Source: CAXTPV01 sp964249405
Lineage (GTDB): Bacteria; Pseudomonadota; Alphaproteobacteria; Acetobacterales; Acetobacteraceae
Direction: 5' to 3'
Length of the DNA: 64,000 bases
NCBI GenBank assembly: GCA_964249405.1
Contig: CAXUBX010000002.1
Coordinates: 6,326-70,325 of the forward strand
A model generated the notes under the pieces. It was not told the origin of the DNA. It did no database searches and saw only the letters and a list, made by a program, of their open reading frames with translations. Shown here piece after piece: positions 1 through 10,410 of the stretch (position 1 is its first letter; every line of letters begins with the position of its first letter). The position numbers were made by a program, and so were the translations under genes.

Positions 1-1125
1 GGGCGCAAGACCGCTCCGGACCATCCGCAGCCCGTCCACGAGAGCGCCGACCGTCACCATTTTCGGCACCACGGTCCCGTTCGGCGCGACGGTGAGCACG
101 AGCGACTGCGACTGGTCGAGCATGACCGCACTGTCGGGCACGAGGAGGGCGTGCTGGGGCCTGCCGGTCTCCAGCGAGAGGCGGGCGAACTCGCCGGGCA
201 CGAGGAAGAGGCCCGGGTTCGGGACGGTGGCACGCGCATGGATCGTGCCGCTGCTGCGATCGATCGCGTTGTCGATGAAGTCGAGCGTGCCGTGCCGCGT
301 CGCCGCCGTCTCGTCGGAAAGGCGGAACGGAACCGTCTCTCCGAGGTCGCCGTTCCCGTGGGCGCGCGCGAAGGCGAGATAGTCGTTCTCGCTCATGTCG
401 AAGTCGAGATGGATCGGATCGAGCGACACCAGGGTCGTCAACAGCGTCGTGGCCGAGGTGCCGCCGCGGCTTCCGCTCACCAGGTTGCCGACCGAGACCA
501 GGTGATTGCTGATCCTGCCGGTGAACGGGGCGGTGACGTGGCAGTATTCGAGATCGAGCTCCGCGTCCCGAACCGTTTGCTGCGCGGTCTCGAGCGCCGC
601 CGCGGCGGCCTGCTGATCGTTCTGCCGCTGGTCGACGGTCTCGGCGGTTCCGAAATCGGTGTGCTTCAGCTGTTGCGCGCGCCACAATTCGCTGGTCGTG
701 AGCGCGAGCCGCGCCTCGGCGGTCTTCACGCTGGCCGCCGCTTCCGCGAGCTTGATCTGGTAGGGCCTGGTGTCGATGACGAAGAGCGTGTCGCCCTTGT
801 GGACGATCTGGCCGTCCCGGAAGTCGATCTCCGACAACGTGCCGCCGACCTGCGCCCGGACCTCGACCCGGTCGACGGCGGAGAACTGGCCGAGGAACTC
901 GGTCCGCGCGGCGACGATCCGCTGGAGGGGCGGGCTGACGGTCACCGAAGCCGGCGGAGGGGCGACAGGCGGCGCGCCGTGCGGCACCCCGGGACGGAAC
1001 AGGATGATCGTTCCCGCCACCAGCGCGAGAGCGAGCGCGATCCCCCCGACCGCGCGGCCACGCGGTCCGGCCCGTCCCGAACGGTTGACCGGCAGCGTCT
1101 CGAATCCGATCTCATGATCCGGCAT
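1..1125 (-). CDS. RND efflux periplasmic adaptor (HlyD/MexA-type), partial
   Basis: The gene runs off the left edge: 375 codons are present without a stop. The protein starts with a short basic cytoplasmic tail and a membrane anchor at about residues 26-43. A barrel-sandwich/lipoyl half (VRAQVGG, DGQIVHKGD) follows, then an alpha-helical hairpin (TAEARLALTTSEL) and the second lipoyl half (TAPFTGRIS), as in MexA/AcrA-family membrane-fusion proteins. Such proteins link an inner-membrane RND transporter to an outer-membrane channel. The transporter gene should lie beyond base 1. The ATG at 1125 faces a divergent TetR regulator 104 bases away, so repression by that protein is likely. The substrate cannot be read from the sequence. 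Confidence 0.9.
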   Translation of the reverse strand, partial: MPDHEIGFETLPVNRSGRAGPRGRAVGGIALALALVAGTIILFRPGVPHGAPPVAPPPASVTVSPPLQRIVAARTEFLGQFSAVDRVEVRAQVGGTLSEIDFRDGQIVHKGDTLFVIDTRPYQIKLAEAAASVKTAEARLALTTSELWRAQQLKHTDFGTAETVDQRQNDQQAAAAALETAQQTVRDAELDLEYCHVTAPFTGRISNHLVSVGNLVSGSRGGTSATTLLTTLVSLDPIHLDFDMSENDYLAFARAHGNGDLGETVPFRLSDETAATRHGTLDFIDNAIDRSSGTIHARATVPNPGLFLVPGEFARLSLETGRPQHALLVPDSAVMLDQSQSLVLTVAPNGTVVPKMVTVGALVDGLRMVRSGLAP

Positions 1126-1164
1126 GGCGCGCCCTCGAGCGTCTCGCGATCGAACGATATCGAC

Positions 1165-1190
1165 CGTTTCATACCTTTCGGTATGGTATA
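1165..1190. promoter_or_regulatory. Candidate TetR operator between adaptor and regulator genes
   Basis: A perfect inverted repeat CATACC-TTTC-GGTATG lies at 1170-1185, in the 104-base gap between the two divergent start codons. ATACC/GGTAT half-sites are common in operators of AcrR-like TetR proteins. The TA-rich segment just right of it (TATGGTATA) could be a -10 region, so binding could block both promoters. Operator identity is inferred from position and symmetry only. Confidence 0.55.
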
Positions 1191-1229
1191 TCGATCGTGG
1201 AAGTCAAGCATCAGGGAGGCACGACGACG

Positions 1230-1811
1230 ATGGGACGGCCGAAGGAGTTCGATCCTGATGCGGCGCTCGGCGCGGCGCTGGACCTGTTCTGGCGGAAAGG
1301 CTTCGACGGCGCGTCGTTGAGCGATCTGACCGAGGCAATGCGGATCACCCGACCAAGCCTGTATGCCGCATTCGGGAACAAGGAACAATTGTTCCGCAAG
1401 GCCCTGGACCAGTACCAGGCCACCTGCATGGCGTTCGCCGAGCGGGCGCTTCGCGAGCCGACCGCGCGAGGGCTGGCCGAGCGCCTCCTGTACGGGGCGG
1501 CGGACGCGCAGACCGACGGCGCGCATCCCGCCGGATGCCTGGCGACCAACGGGATGGTCGCCTGTTCGGACGCGGCCGAGCCGATCCGTCAGGCGGTTCT
1601 CGCGATGCGCGAGGCCAAGCAGTCCGTGTTGCGGGAACGGCTTGCCCGGGCGAGGGACGAAGGCGACCTGCCGCGAGACGCCGATCCGGATGCGCTCGCG
1701 TCCTACCTGTCCGCCGTGGTCCAGGGCATGGCGGTCATGGCGGCGTCCGGCTCGACCCGCGAAGCGCTGTACCAGGTGGTCCGGACCTCGCTGGCGGCGT
1801 GGCCGTCATGA
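1230..1811 (+). CDS. TetR/AcrR family transcriptional regulator
   Basis: This 193-residue protein has the N-terminal TetR helix-turn-helix at about residues 10-55. It shows the typical order of a helix ending in FWRKGFDG, then SLSDLTEAM, then the recognition helix TRPSLYAAFGNKEQLF. The C-terminal ~130 residues are the helical ligand-binding and dimer region. The ATG at 1230 is chosen because the HTH follows at the usual distance and an AGGGAGG lies upstream; an in-frame ATG at 1197 would add 11 residues without a good ribosome site. Its divergent position next to an RND adaptor suggests it represses that pump operon. The inducer is unknown. Confidence 0.9.
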   Translation: MGRPKEFDPDAALGAALDLFWRKGFDGASLSDLTEAMRITRPSLYAAFGNKEQLFRKALDQYQATCMAFAERALREPTARGLAERLLYGAADAQTDGAHPAGCLATNGMVACSDAAEPIRQAVLAMREAKQSVLRERLARARDEGDLPRDADPDALASYLSAVVQGMAVMAASGSTREALYQVVRTSLAAWPS

Positions 1812-1859
1812 GCGACGTTGTCCTGCGACCGCCGATCTCCCTATGCACGTAGGTCGTAT

Positions 1860-2017
1860 AAGAAGTATTATGCCAAGTTGCTGTCGCGCCAGATTATACG
1901 GCTTGAGGCTCCGCCTCAAACTCCGCTGGGCGCGGCGCGCCCCAGACCCGCATTCGATCGACATGGCCGGGGTCCAGGCGCCCAGCGCCTGGTGGGGTGC
2001 GGGGTGAAACCCCGCGT
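1860..2017. repeat. Intergenic array of four hairpins (candidate dispersed repeat/terminator)
   Basis: Four strong hairpins follow one another between two convergent genes: TTGAGGC/GCCTCAA (1903-1919, 3-base loop), CTGGG/CCCAG (1926-1945), CCAGGCGC/GCGCCTGG (1974-1992, loop CCA) and GCGGGGT/ACCCCGC (1999-2015, loop GAA). The left end (about 1850-1900) is markedly more A/T-rich than the rest of the window. The last hairpin ends six bases before the spoVR stop codon, so it could terminate transcription from both sides. The modular hairpins suggest a REP-like repeat family, but only one copy is visible here. Confidence 0.5.
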
Positions 2018-2021
2018 CTTG

Positions 2022-3584
2022 CTAGACCCGCCGTCCCGGCGGCGGCATCGCGCCGTGGCGCGCCAGGACGCTGTCATTCGCCTCGTCCACCTCGATCAGC
2101 TTGACTTCGTAGCCCCAGAGATCGGCCAGCGCCCTGAGCGTCGCGTCGGCGTCCTTCTTCTGGAGAAGCTGGCCGGGCCGGGTGCGGTGTTCGACGTGAA
2201 GGCAGCGGTCGGCGGTCAGGTCGGCGTCCACGATCTGCACGTCCGGCGCGTAACGGCTCGGATCGTGCAGGCGGGACAACGCGCGTCGGATCTCCCGGTA
2301 GCCCTCGTCGTCATGGATCGCGTCGACCAGGAGATAGGTTTTGGCGGCATCGTCGAGCAGCCGGAACATCCGGAATTGCCGCATCACGGCGGGAGAGAGG
2401 AACTGCAGGATGAAGCTCTCGTCGCGATATTCCGACCAGACGTGCTTCAGCGTCGAGACCGGGTCCCTGTTTCCGGCGATGTCCGGAAACCAGTCGCGAT
2501 CCTCCGCGGTCGGGTCGGTGCACACGCGGGCGATGTCCGACATCATCGCGTAGCCGAGCGCGTAGGGGTTGAACCCCGACGAGGCCGGATGATCGAACGG
2601 CGGCTGCGTGATCACGTTGCTGGTCGAGTGGATGACCTCGAGATACGAGGCATCGTCGATCCGTCCCGTCTCATGCAGCCGGGTCATGATGTGCTGGTGC
2701 ACCCAGGTGGCGCAGCCTTCGTTCATCACCTTGACCTGTGGCTGCGGGTAGAAATACTGCGCGATCAGCCGGACGATCCGGATCACTTCCCGCTCCCATC
2801 GCTCGAGACGGGGTGCGTGCTTCTCGAGAAAATAGAGGAGGTTTTCCTCCGGCAGATTGAGCCGGCGTCTCCGGTCGGCAAGCGGATCGTCACGCCTGCC
2901 GGCGCGCGTCGTCGGCACGGTGCGCCAGAGATCGTTGAAGCTACGCTCCTCGTGTTCCTGCCGCTCGCGCTCACGCTGATTTTCCGCCTTGAGGTCGAGC
3001 GGGCGCGACCCGGCGCTCCTGTGTACCGCCTGGCCCTGTAGCGCATGCGCGGCGTCGAGAATACGCTCGACCGCCCGCCTGCCATGCTGTTCCTCGCAGC
3101 GCCCCACATATCCGCGGGCGAACTCGAGATAGTCGAGGATCCCCGACGGTTCCGTCCATTGCCGGAAGACGCGATTGTTCTTGAAGAAGTGATTGTGGCC
3201 GAAGGCGGCGTGCGCGATCACCAGCGCCTGCATCGTCGCCGTGTTCTCCTCCATCAGGTAGGAGATGCACGGGTCCGAATTGATGACGACCTCGTAGGCC
3301 AGACCCATCAGACCGCGTCGATAGGCGTTTTCCTGGGTGACGAAGCGCTTGCCGAACGACCAGTGCTTGTAGGTGAGCGGCAGGCCCGATGTCGTATAGA
3401 CGTCGAGCATCTGCTCCGAGGTGATCAGCTCGATCTGGTTCTCGTAGAGTTCAAGACCGAGCTCGCCGACCCCGATCCGCTCGATCGCGTCGTAGCAATC
3501 CTGGATGATCGGGAAGCTCCATTCGGCACCCTTGTAGAGCAGTCCGGCGTTCCCCTCGCTCCGCTCGCGTGTGATCACGTTCAC
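2022..3584 (-). CDS. spoVR: SpoVR family protein
   Basis: A 520-residue protein of the SpoVR family (E. coli YcgB type, usually about 510 residues). Conserved blocks include the N-terminal region after WSF, the YENQIELI and HAAFGHNHFFKNN segments, and KVMNEGCATWVH in the middle. The GTG at 3584 overlaps the stop of the upstream gene (GTGA), indicating translational coupling. It is the third gene of the conserved prkA-yeaH-spoVR operon, linked in enterobacteria and bacilli to starvation and stationary-phase physiology. Its biochemical activity is not established. The length is full and no lesion is seen. Confidence 0.93.
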   Translation of the reverse strand: MNVITRERSEGNAGLLYKGAEWSFPIIQDCYDAIERIGVGELGLELYENQIELITSEQMLDVYTTSGLPLTYKHWSFGKRFVTQENAYRRGLMGLAYEVVINSDPCISYLMEENTATMQALVIAHAAFGHNHFFKNNRVFRQWTEPSGILDYLEFARGYVGRCEEQHGRRAVERILDAAHALQGQAVHRSAGSRPLDLKAENQRERERQEHEERSFNDLWRTVPTTRAGRRDDPLADRRRRLNLPEENLLYFLEKHAPRLERWEREVIRIVRLIAQYFYPQPQVKVMNEGCATWVHQHIMTRLHETGRIDDASYLEVIHSTSNVITQPPFDHPASSGFNPYALGYAMMSDIARVCTDPTAEDRDWFPDIAGNRDPVSTLKHVWSEYRDESFILQFLSPAVMRQFRMFRLLDDAAKTYLLVDAIHDDEGYREIRRALSRLHDPSRYAPDVQIVDADLTADRCLHVEHRTRPGQLLQKKDADATLRALADLWGYEVKLIEVDEANDSVLARHGAMPPPGRRV

Positions 3585-4885
3585 GCAACGACCCTCCCGC
3601 CTCCGACAGGCGCCTTGTCGCGCCGCGAGAACAACTCTCGAAAGACCGGAAAGATGTCGCGCCGATCGCTCACCTGTCGCATCGCAAGATTGCGTGCCGA
3701 CGCGGCAACCTTCGCATATCCGCGCCAGAGATCGCTCTCCCCGCGGATCACCGCGCCAGATCCGCTGATCTCGATGTAGGCGTAGTACTGCACCAGCGAC
3801 AGGATTTCGGCTTCGAGGATGCCGGATGCACGCTGCGTGTCGCCGGAGAAATTGTCGCCGTCGGAGGCCTGCGCGACGTAGATGTTCCACTGGTCCGCCG
3901 GGTAGCGGGACCGCTGGATGCGCTGGAATTCGAGCAGGGCCGAAGAGACGATCGTGCCGCCGGTCCGCGGGTCGGTGAAGAAGGTGTTCTCGTCCACCTC
4001 TTCCGCCTGCTCCGTATGCCGCACGAACACGATGTCGACCCGCTTGTAGCGGCGCTCGAGGAACACGTGGAGCAGCAGGAAAAAGCGCTTGGCGAGATCC
4101 TTCATCTGCTCGGTCATCGAGCCCGACACGTCCATCAGGCAGAACATGACGGCGCGCGCGTTGGGCTTCGGTGTCGGGGCGAACCGGCGGAAGCGGAGAT
4201 CGACCGGGTCGATCCACGGAACCCGGGCGAGACGCCGGTTGAGCATCACGAGTTCCTCTCGCAACCGGGCGACGTCGCCCCCGCTCTCCTCGGCTTCGGT
4301 GATCGCCGCTTCCAGCGACCGCCTCTCCTCGGTCTTCGGACGTCCGAGACCGATCCTTCGCGCCATCGAGTAGCGCATGGTGCGACCGAGATCGAGCTGG
4401 GATGGCGACCCGTCGCTGGCGACTCCCGCACGCTGCAGCGCCGAGGTGTCGCTCGTCGTGATCTCGCGCTTCACCAGGTCCGGGAGCTCGAGGTCCTCGA
4501 AGAACAGGTCGAGGAACTCGTCGCGCGTCAGGATGAAGCGGAACTCGTCCTGTCCACCGCCGCCGTCGCCGGCCTCGCCCTGTCCATCCCCCTCGCCGGC
4601 TCCGCCGCCCTCGGGCCGCTTGATCCGATCACCCTTCGAGAACTGCCGGTTTCCGGTCAGCACGATGTTCCGTGCACCCCCGGTGAAGACCGTATGGAAG
4701 CTCGGCTCGTGCAACTGGTCCGCCGGGATGCTCACCGTCTCGTCGCGCCCGACATCGCGGAGCCGTCCCGACGTCACGGCATCCCGCGTCGCCCGCAGCA
4801 TCGAGTCCCGGGCGCGGAGCAGGACGCGTCTCCGGTTCTCGATGTTCTTGCCGTGCGGGTTGGTCCGGCGGTCGATGATGAACAC
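3581..4885 (-). CDS. yeaH: YeaH/YhbH family VWA-like protein (DUF444)
   Basis: A 434-residue DUF444 protein. The start resembles other family members (FIIDRRTNPHGKN after a GTG at 4885). A Gly-rich segment follows near residues 105-125, then a von Willebrand A-like domain with the metal-site motif DVSGS in MFCLMDVSGSM, plus the family blocks GGTIVSSAL and AQASDGDN. In E. coli, YeaH works with the PrkA-type kinase YeaG under nitrogen starvation; that link is known for the family, not shown here. It lies 53 bases after prkA and overlaps spoVR by 4 bases. Confidence 0.93.
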   Translation of the reverse strand: MFIIDRRTNPHGKNIENRRRVLLRARDSMLRATRDAVTSGRLRDVGRDETVSIPADQLHEPSFHTVFTGGARNIVLTGNRQFSKGDRIKRPEGGGAGEGDGQGEAGDGGGGQDEFRFILTRDEFLDLFFEDLELPDLVKREITTSDTSALQRAGVASDGSPSQLDLGRTMRYSMARRIGLGRPKTEERRSLEAAITEAEESGGDVARLREELVMLNRRLARVPWIDPVDLRFRRFAPTPKPNARAVMFCLMDVSGSMTEQMKDLAKRFFLLLHVFLERRYKRVDIVFVRHTEQAEEVDENTFFTDPRTGGTIVSSALLEFQRIQRSRYPADQWNIYVAQASDGDNFSGDTQRASGILEAEILSLVQYYAYIEISGSGAVIRGESDLWRGYAKVAASARNLAMRQVSDRRDIFPVFRELFSRRDKAPVGGGRVVA

Positions 4886-4938
4886 GAGGGCGGCGCTCTC
4901 CCCAAGGGCTCGTGACGGAACTGAGGCTTGTGAAAGGG

Positions 4939-6885
4939 TCAGGCCGACTGCTTGACCCGCATGTACCACTCCACCAATCGCCGGACCTGACGCTCCGTGT
5001 AGCCTCGGAAGACCATGCGCTCCACGAAGTCGGCATGCTTCTTCTCGCTCTCGTTATCGCGCTTCGAGCCGAAGCTGATCACGGGAAGCAGGTCTTCCAC
5101 CTGACTGAACATCCGCTTCTCGATCACTTCGCGGATCTTCTCGTACGACGTCCAGGACGGGTTCCGCCCGTTGTTGTGGGCACGTGCACGAAGGGCGAAC
5201 TTCACGACTTCGTTCCGGAAATCCTTCGGGTTCGCGATACCGGCCGGCTTCTCGGTCTTCGTGAGCTCCGCGTTGAGAAGATCACGGCTCATCATCTGGC
5301 CGGTGTCCGGATCCTTGAAGTCCTGATCCTCGATCCAGGCGTCGGCATAGTCGAGGTAGCGATCGAACAGGTTCTGTCCGTAGTCGTGGTAGCTCTCGAG
5401 GTAGGCCTTCTGGATTTCGTTGCCGATGAACTCGGCGTAGCGTCCCGCGAGTTCGGACTTGATCATCGCGAGGTAACTGGCCTCGGTGTCTGCCGGAAAC
5501 TGCTCGCGCCGGACCGCCTGTTCCAACACGTACATCAGGTGGATCGGATCCGCCGCGACTTCGATCGCATCATGGTTGAACGTCGCCGAGAGCACCTTGA
5601 AGGCGAACCGGGTCGAGATCCCGTCCATGCCCTCGTCGACGCCGGCGGCGTCGCGATACTCCTGCATGGTGCGCGCCTTCGGGTCGGTCTCCTTGATGTT
5701 CTCGCCGTCGTAGATCCGCATCTTCGCCCACTGGGTCGAGTTCGGGTGGGCGCGGAGGCGCGAGAGCACCGCGAAGCGTGCCAGCATCTCCAGCGTGTGC
5801 GGCGCGCAGGGTGCGGTCGCGAGTTCGGAGGAACGAAGCAGCTTCTCGTAGATCTTGGTTTCCTCGGAGGAGCGCAGGCAATAGGGAACCTTGACCACCG
5901 AAACCCGGTCGAGAAAGGCCTCGTTGGTCCGGTTGTTCCGGAAGCTCTGCCACTCGGCCTCGTTCGAATGGGCGAGGATGATGCCGCCGAAGGGAATGGA
6001 ACCGATGTTCTCGGTGCCGACGTAGTTCCCTTCCTGTGTCGCCGTCAGCAGCGGATGCAGCATCTTGATCGGCGCCTTGAACATCTCGACGAATTCGAGA
6101 ATGCCCTGGTTGGCGCGATTGAGACCGCCCGAGAAGCCATACGCGTCCGGATCGTTCTGGCTGAAGCTCTCCAGTTGGCGGATATCGACCTTGCCGACCA
6201 GCGCCGAGACGTCCTGGTTGTTGTCGTCGCCCGGTTCGGTCTTGGCGACCGCGATCTGCCGAAGCCGCGACGGATGGAGCTTGACCACCGTGAATCGCGA
6301 GAGGTCGCCGTCGAACTCCTCCAGACGCTTCAGCGCCCAGGGGCTCGCGATCCCGGTCAGCACGCGCGACGGGATGCCGTAGCGCTCCAACAGCATCGGG
6401 CCGAACCGCTCCGGATCGAACAGCCCGAGCGGGCTCTCGAACACGGGGCTGATCTGTCGGCCCGCCTTGAGCACGTGGATCGGCTCGCGTTCCATCAGCG
6501 ACTTCAGCCGCTCGCCGAGCGAGGACTTCCCTCCCCCGACCGGACCAAGCAGATAGAGGATCTGCTTGCGCTCCTCCAATCCCTGAGCCGCGTGACGAAA
6601 GAACCCGACGATCCGCTCGACGGTTTCCTCCATGCCGTGGAAGTCGGCGAAGGCCGGATAGATCCTGAGCGTGCGGTTCATGAAGATCCGCGACAGGCGT
6701 GGGTCGCGCGAGGTGTTGACCGTTTCGGGTTCGCCGATCGCCTTCAGCATCCGCTCGGCCGGTCCCGCATAGACCGACCGGTCGGCGCGACAGGCTTCGA
6801 GATAGTCCGAGAAGCTCATCTCGGTCTCGCGCCGCTGCTCACGGAGCGAGGTTGCGAGCGAGAACACGTCGTCGAGCGGAGCCAT
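4939..6885 (-). CDS. prkA: PrkA family serine protein kinase (YeaG-type)
   Basis: A 648-residue protein, the usual size for PrkA. An N-terminal AAA+ domain carries the Walker A motif GPVGGGKS at residues 114-121. A C-terminal PrkA kinase-like region follows, with conserved blocks such as IILAHSNEAEWQSFRNN and the extreme C-terminal MVFRGYTERQVRRL. The family autophosphorylates and acts in stress adaptation; recent work on homologues also reports AAA+ protease activity. It is the first gene of the prkA-yeaH-spoVR operon. A 377-base untranslated region with a candidate sigma-54 promoter precedes it. Confidence 0.95.
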   Translation of the reverse strand: MAPLDDVFSLATSLREQRRETEMSFSDYLEACRADRSVYAGPAERMLKAIGEPETVNTSRDPRLSRIFMNRTLRIYPAFADFHGMEETVERIVGFFRHAAQGLEERKQILYLLGPVGGGKSSLGERLKSLMEREPIHVLKAGRQISPVFESPLGLFDPERFGPMLLERYGIPSRVLTGIASPWALKRLEEFDGDLSRFTVVKLHPSRLRQIAVAKTEPGDDNNQDVSALVGKVDIRQLESFSQNDPDAYGFSGGLNRANQGILEFVEMFKAPIKMLHPLLTATQEGNYVGTENIGSIPFGGIILAHSNEAEWQSFRNNRTNEAFLDRVSVVKVPYCLRSSEETKIYEKLLRSSELATAPCAPHTLEMLARFAVLSRLRAHPNSTQWAKMRIYDGENIKETDPKARTMQEYRDAAGVDEGMDGISTRFAFKVLSATFNHDAIEVAADPIHLMYVLEQAVRREQFPADTEASYLAMIKSELAGRYAEFIGNEIQKAYLESYHDYGQNLFDRYLDYADAWIEDQDFKDPDTGQMMSRDLLNAELTKTEKPAGIANPKDFRNEVVKFALRARAHNNGRNPSWTSYEKIREVIEKRMFSQVEDLLPVISFGSKRDNESEKKHADFVERMVFRGYTERQVRRLVEWYMRVKQSA

Positions 6886-7191
6886 GGTCTACCCTCCTGA
6901 CCGGGCGGCTTGCCTGGAGACACGCACCAGACTGATCGGAGCCTATCCGCGCCGTCCGGCGTTCACCGGTGCTGGATTCAGATGCACTCCTGTCGCGATC
7001 AACTTCGAGTGACCACGCCGGTCAGTGAGACAAACGAGCAGAGAATGTGATCTCCTACGTGTGCGGGTTACCGGCCTCTGCAACCTCCGCCATCCGGACT
7101 CGGATGCCGGGCCGTTTCCGTTCGCATCGTCCTCCGTCACGCTATCGCTGGCCCTACGGCGCTTTCAACAGCAATCGCGCGCCGGCCTGAC

Positions 7192-7215
7192 GCTTTGCAA
7201 GCGTTCTTGCAAAGC
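7192..7215. repeat. Perfect inverted repeat overlapping the sigma-54 -12 element
   Basis: GCTTTGCAAG-CGTT-CTTGCAAAGC: two 10-base arms match perfectly around a 4-base centre. Each arm itself contains the palindrome TTGCAA. There is no downstream T-run on either strand, which argues against a standard terminator. The right arm supplies the TTGC box of the candidate sigma-54 promoter, so a protein bound here would compete with RNA polymerase. It could equally be an RNA hairpin at the start of the leader. Confidence 0.6.
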
Positions 7216-7223
7216 TCGCGCCA
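7208..7223 (-). promoter_or_regulatory. Candidate sigma-54 (RpoN) promoter for prkA-yeaH-spoVR
   Basis: On the minus strand the sequence reads TGGCGCG-AGCT-TTGCA, matching every position of the sigma-54 consensus TGGCRYR-N4-TTGCW with the correct -24/-12 spacing. Transcription would begin near 7197, about 310 bases before prkA. The E. coli orthologue operon yeaGH is known to be RpoN/NtrC-dependent, which supports the call. The activator-binding site would be expected inside the 3' end of the neighbouring MBL gene; none was recognised. Confidence 0.6.
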
Positions 7224-7262
7224 GAGTGTGGCGGTTCGGCACGGGCCGGGCCCCGGGTGCCG

Positions 7263-8066
7263 TCAGTCCCGGCGCGGCGGATCGATCAGCATGCCGTCGA
7301 ACGCCGGCTCGACGCCGTCCGGCAGGCATCGCGACATCCAGGTCCAGTCGAGATCCGGCCCCATGTGGGTCAGGATCGTTCGTCTCGGCCGGAGGCGCCG
7401 GACCCAGTCGAGCACTCGACCGAGATGGGCGTGCCCGCCATGTGGTTCGCGTTGGAAGCAGTCGATCACCCAGGTGTCCACATCCCGGAGTGCCGCCAGC
7501 GCATCATCGTCGAGATCGCTGACGTCGGTCGAGTAGGCGAACCACCCGCTCCGGAGGCCGAGCGTGCGGACCCGGCCATGGATCTGCGCGAAGACCGTGA
7601 CCGCGGCACCGAGCAGATCGATCGTCTCCGCGGGCTCGAGCACCTGAGGGACCAGCACCGGACGATAGAAGATGGGCGAGTTCCTGGGACCGAACGCATA
7701 GGAGAACCGGGTTCGCAGCTCCTCCAGCGTTTCCGGGAACGCGAACACGTCGAGCGGACGGCCCACCAGCCGGTTCAGGCTTCGCACGTCGTCGATGCCG
7801 CAGACATGATCGGCGTGGGCGTGGGTGAACAGGATCGCCTCGATGTCCGGGATCGCGCAGTCGAGAAGCTGGCTGCGGAGTTCCGGCCCGGTGTCGACGA
7901 GAAGGCGCCGCCCCGCGGTCAACTCGATCACGATCGAGGTGCGGGTGCGACGGTTGCGCGGCTCCGCCGGATCGCAGACGCCCCAGTCGCCGCGCCCATC
8001 GGCGCCGCCGATGGTCGGGACGCCGCTCGATCCGCCGCACCCGAGCACGATCGCGCGATGGGTCAA
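7263..8066 (-). CDS. MBL-fold metallo-hydrolase (PhnP-like)
   Basis: A 267-residue metallo-beta-lactamase-fold protein with the GCGGSSGVP start motif typical of PhnP/RNase Z-like hydrolases. It has the metal-binding HAHADH motif at residues 82-87 and further ligands in STDVSD and LTHMGPD. This group includes cyclic phosphodiesterases such as PhnP. In many alphaproteobacteria a member sits directly after tatD, and here it overlaps tatD by 4 bases (ATGA). It is the last gene of the mltB-to-MBL operon. The substrate is unknown, and there are no phn genes nearby, so a phosphonate role is not implied. Confidence 0.88.
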   Translation of the reverse strand: MTHRAIVLGCGGSSGVPTIGGADGRGDWGVCDPAEPRNRRTRTSIVIELTAGRRLLVDTGPELRSQLLDCAIPDIEAILFTHAHADHVCGIDDVRSLNRLVGRPLDVFAFPETLEELRTRFSYAFGPRNSPIFYRPVLVPQVLEPAETIDLLGAAVTVFAQIHGRVRTLGLRSGWFAYSTDVSDLDDDALAALRDVDTWVIDCFQREPHGGHAHLGRVLDWVRRLRPRRTILTHMGPDLDWTWMSRCLPDGVEPAFDGMLIDPPRRD

Positions 8067-8847
8067 CGGGCGGCTCGTCGGAACAGCCTGAAGAAGTTCT
8101 CCGTGGTCAACGCGTCGACGGCCGAGCGGTCCAGGCCGCGAACCGCCCCGAGGACGTCCGCCGTGTGCACGACGCGACCCGGCTCGTTGCGCTTGCCGCG
8201 AAACGGAACCGGCGACAGGAACGGGGCGTCCGTCTCCACCAGCAAGCGTCCGGCCGGCAGGTCGCGCGCGAGATCGCGGAGCGCGTCGGATTTCGGAAAC
8301 GTGAGGATCCCCGAAAAGCTCACGAAGCCGCCGAGCGCGACCGCCCGTTCGGCGAGCGCGCGACCCGACGAGAAGCAGTGCATCACGAACGGGAACGCCC
8401 CGCGGGTGTGCTCATCCTCCAGGATCGCCGCCACCGCCTCGTCCGCGCCACGGGCATGCACCACGAGCGGCAGTCCGGTCTGCCGCGCGGCGGTCACGTG
8501 GGCGCGAAAGCCGAGCGCCTGCCGCACCTCGGTGTCACGGGGCGCGACCACGTGGTCGAGGCCCGATTCGCCGATCCCGACCACGTCCGGCGCCTCGGCC
8601 AGCCCTTCGAGCACCGCCGCCGTCGGGACGTCCTCGTCAGCGACGTGGCAGGGATGGATCCCGACCGTCCGCCAGACGCGGGCCAGCGCCGAGGCGTCCG
8701 CCTCGGCCACGAGGTCGCGAAGCGCCGGCACCCGCCCGAGATGCGTCGAGATCGTGACCATGCCCGCGAGACCCGCCGCCGCCGCGTGTCGCAACACCGC
8801 GTCTCTCTCGGCCCGGTCGTAATGGTCGAGATGGCAATGGCTGTCGA

Positions 8848-8851
<4 letters not shown>
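8063..8851 (-). CDS. tatD: TatD family metal-dependent DNase/hydrolase
   Basis: A 262-residue TIM-barrel hydrolase. The N-terminal metal motif DSHCHLD is at residues 3-9, followed by GIGESGLD, VVHARGADEA, MHCFSSG and the C-terminal ETDAPFLSPVPFRGKRNEP signature of TatD/YcfH. The family acts as 3'-5' exonucleases and has been tied to DNA repair. A GTG start at 8851 overlaps the metG stop (GTGA), and the stop overlaps the next start (ATGA). The metG-tatD-MBL order is usual in alphaproteobacteria. Confidence 0.93.

Positions 8852-10406
<1,555 letters not shown>

Positions 10407-10410
<4 letters not shown>

Larger units (their letters stand above)
6886..7262. other. Intergenic leader region of the prkA operon
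   Basis: These 377 bases hold no convincing gene on either strand. Going leftwards on the minus strand they contain a possible 3' hairpin of the MBL gene (CGGCAC/GTGCCG at 7237-7262), the candidate sigma-54 promoter at 7208-7223, a perfect 24-base inverted repeat (7192-7215), and about 300 bases of leader before the prkA ATG. GGAGGG lies just upstream of that ATG. No known riboswitch was recognised. Confidence 0.6.
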
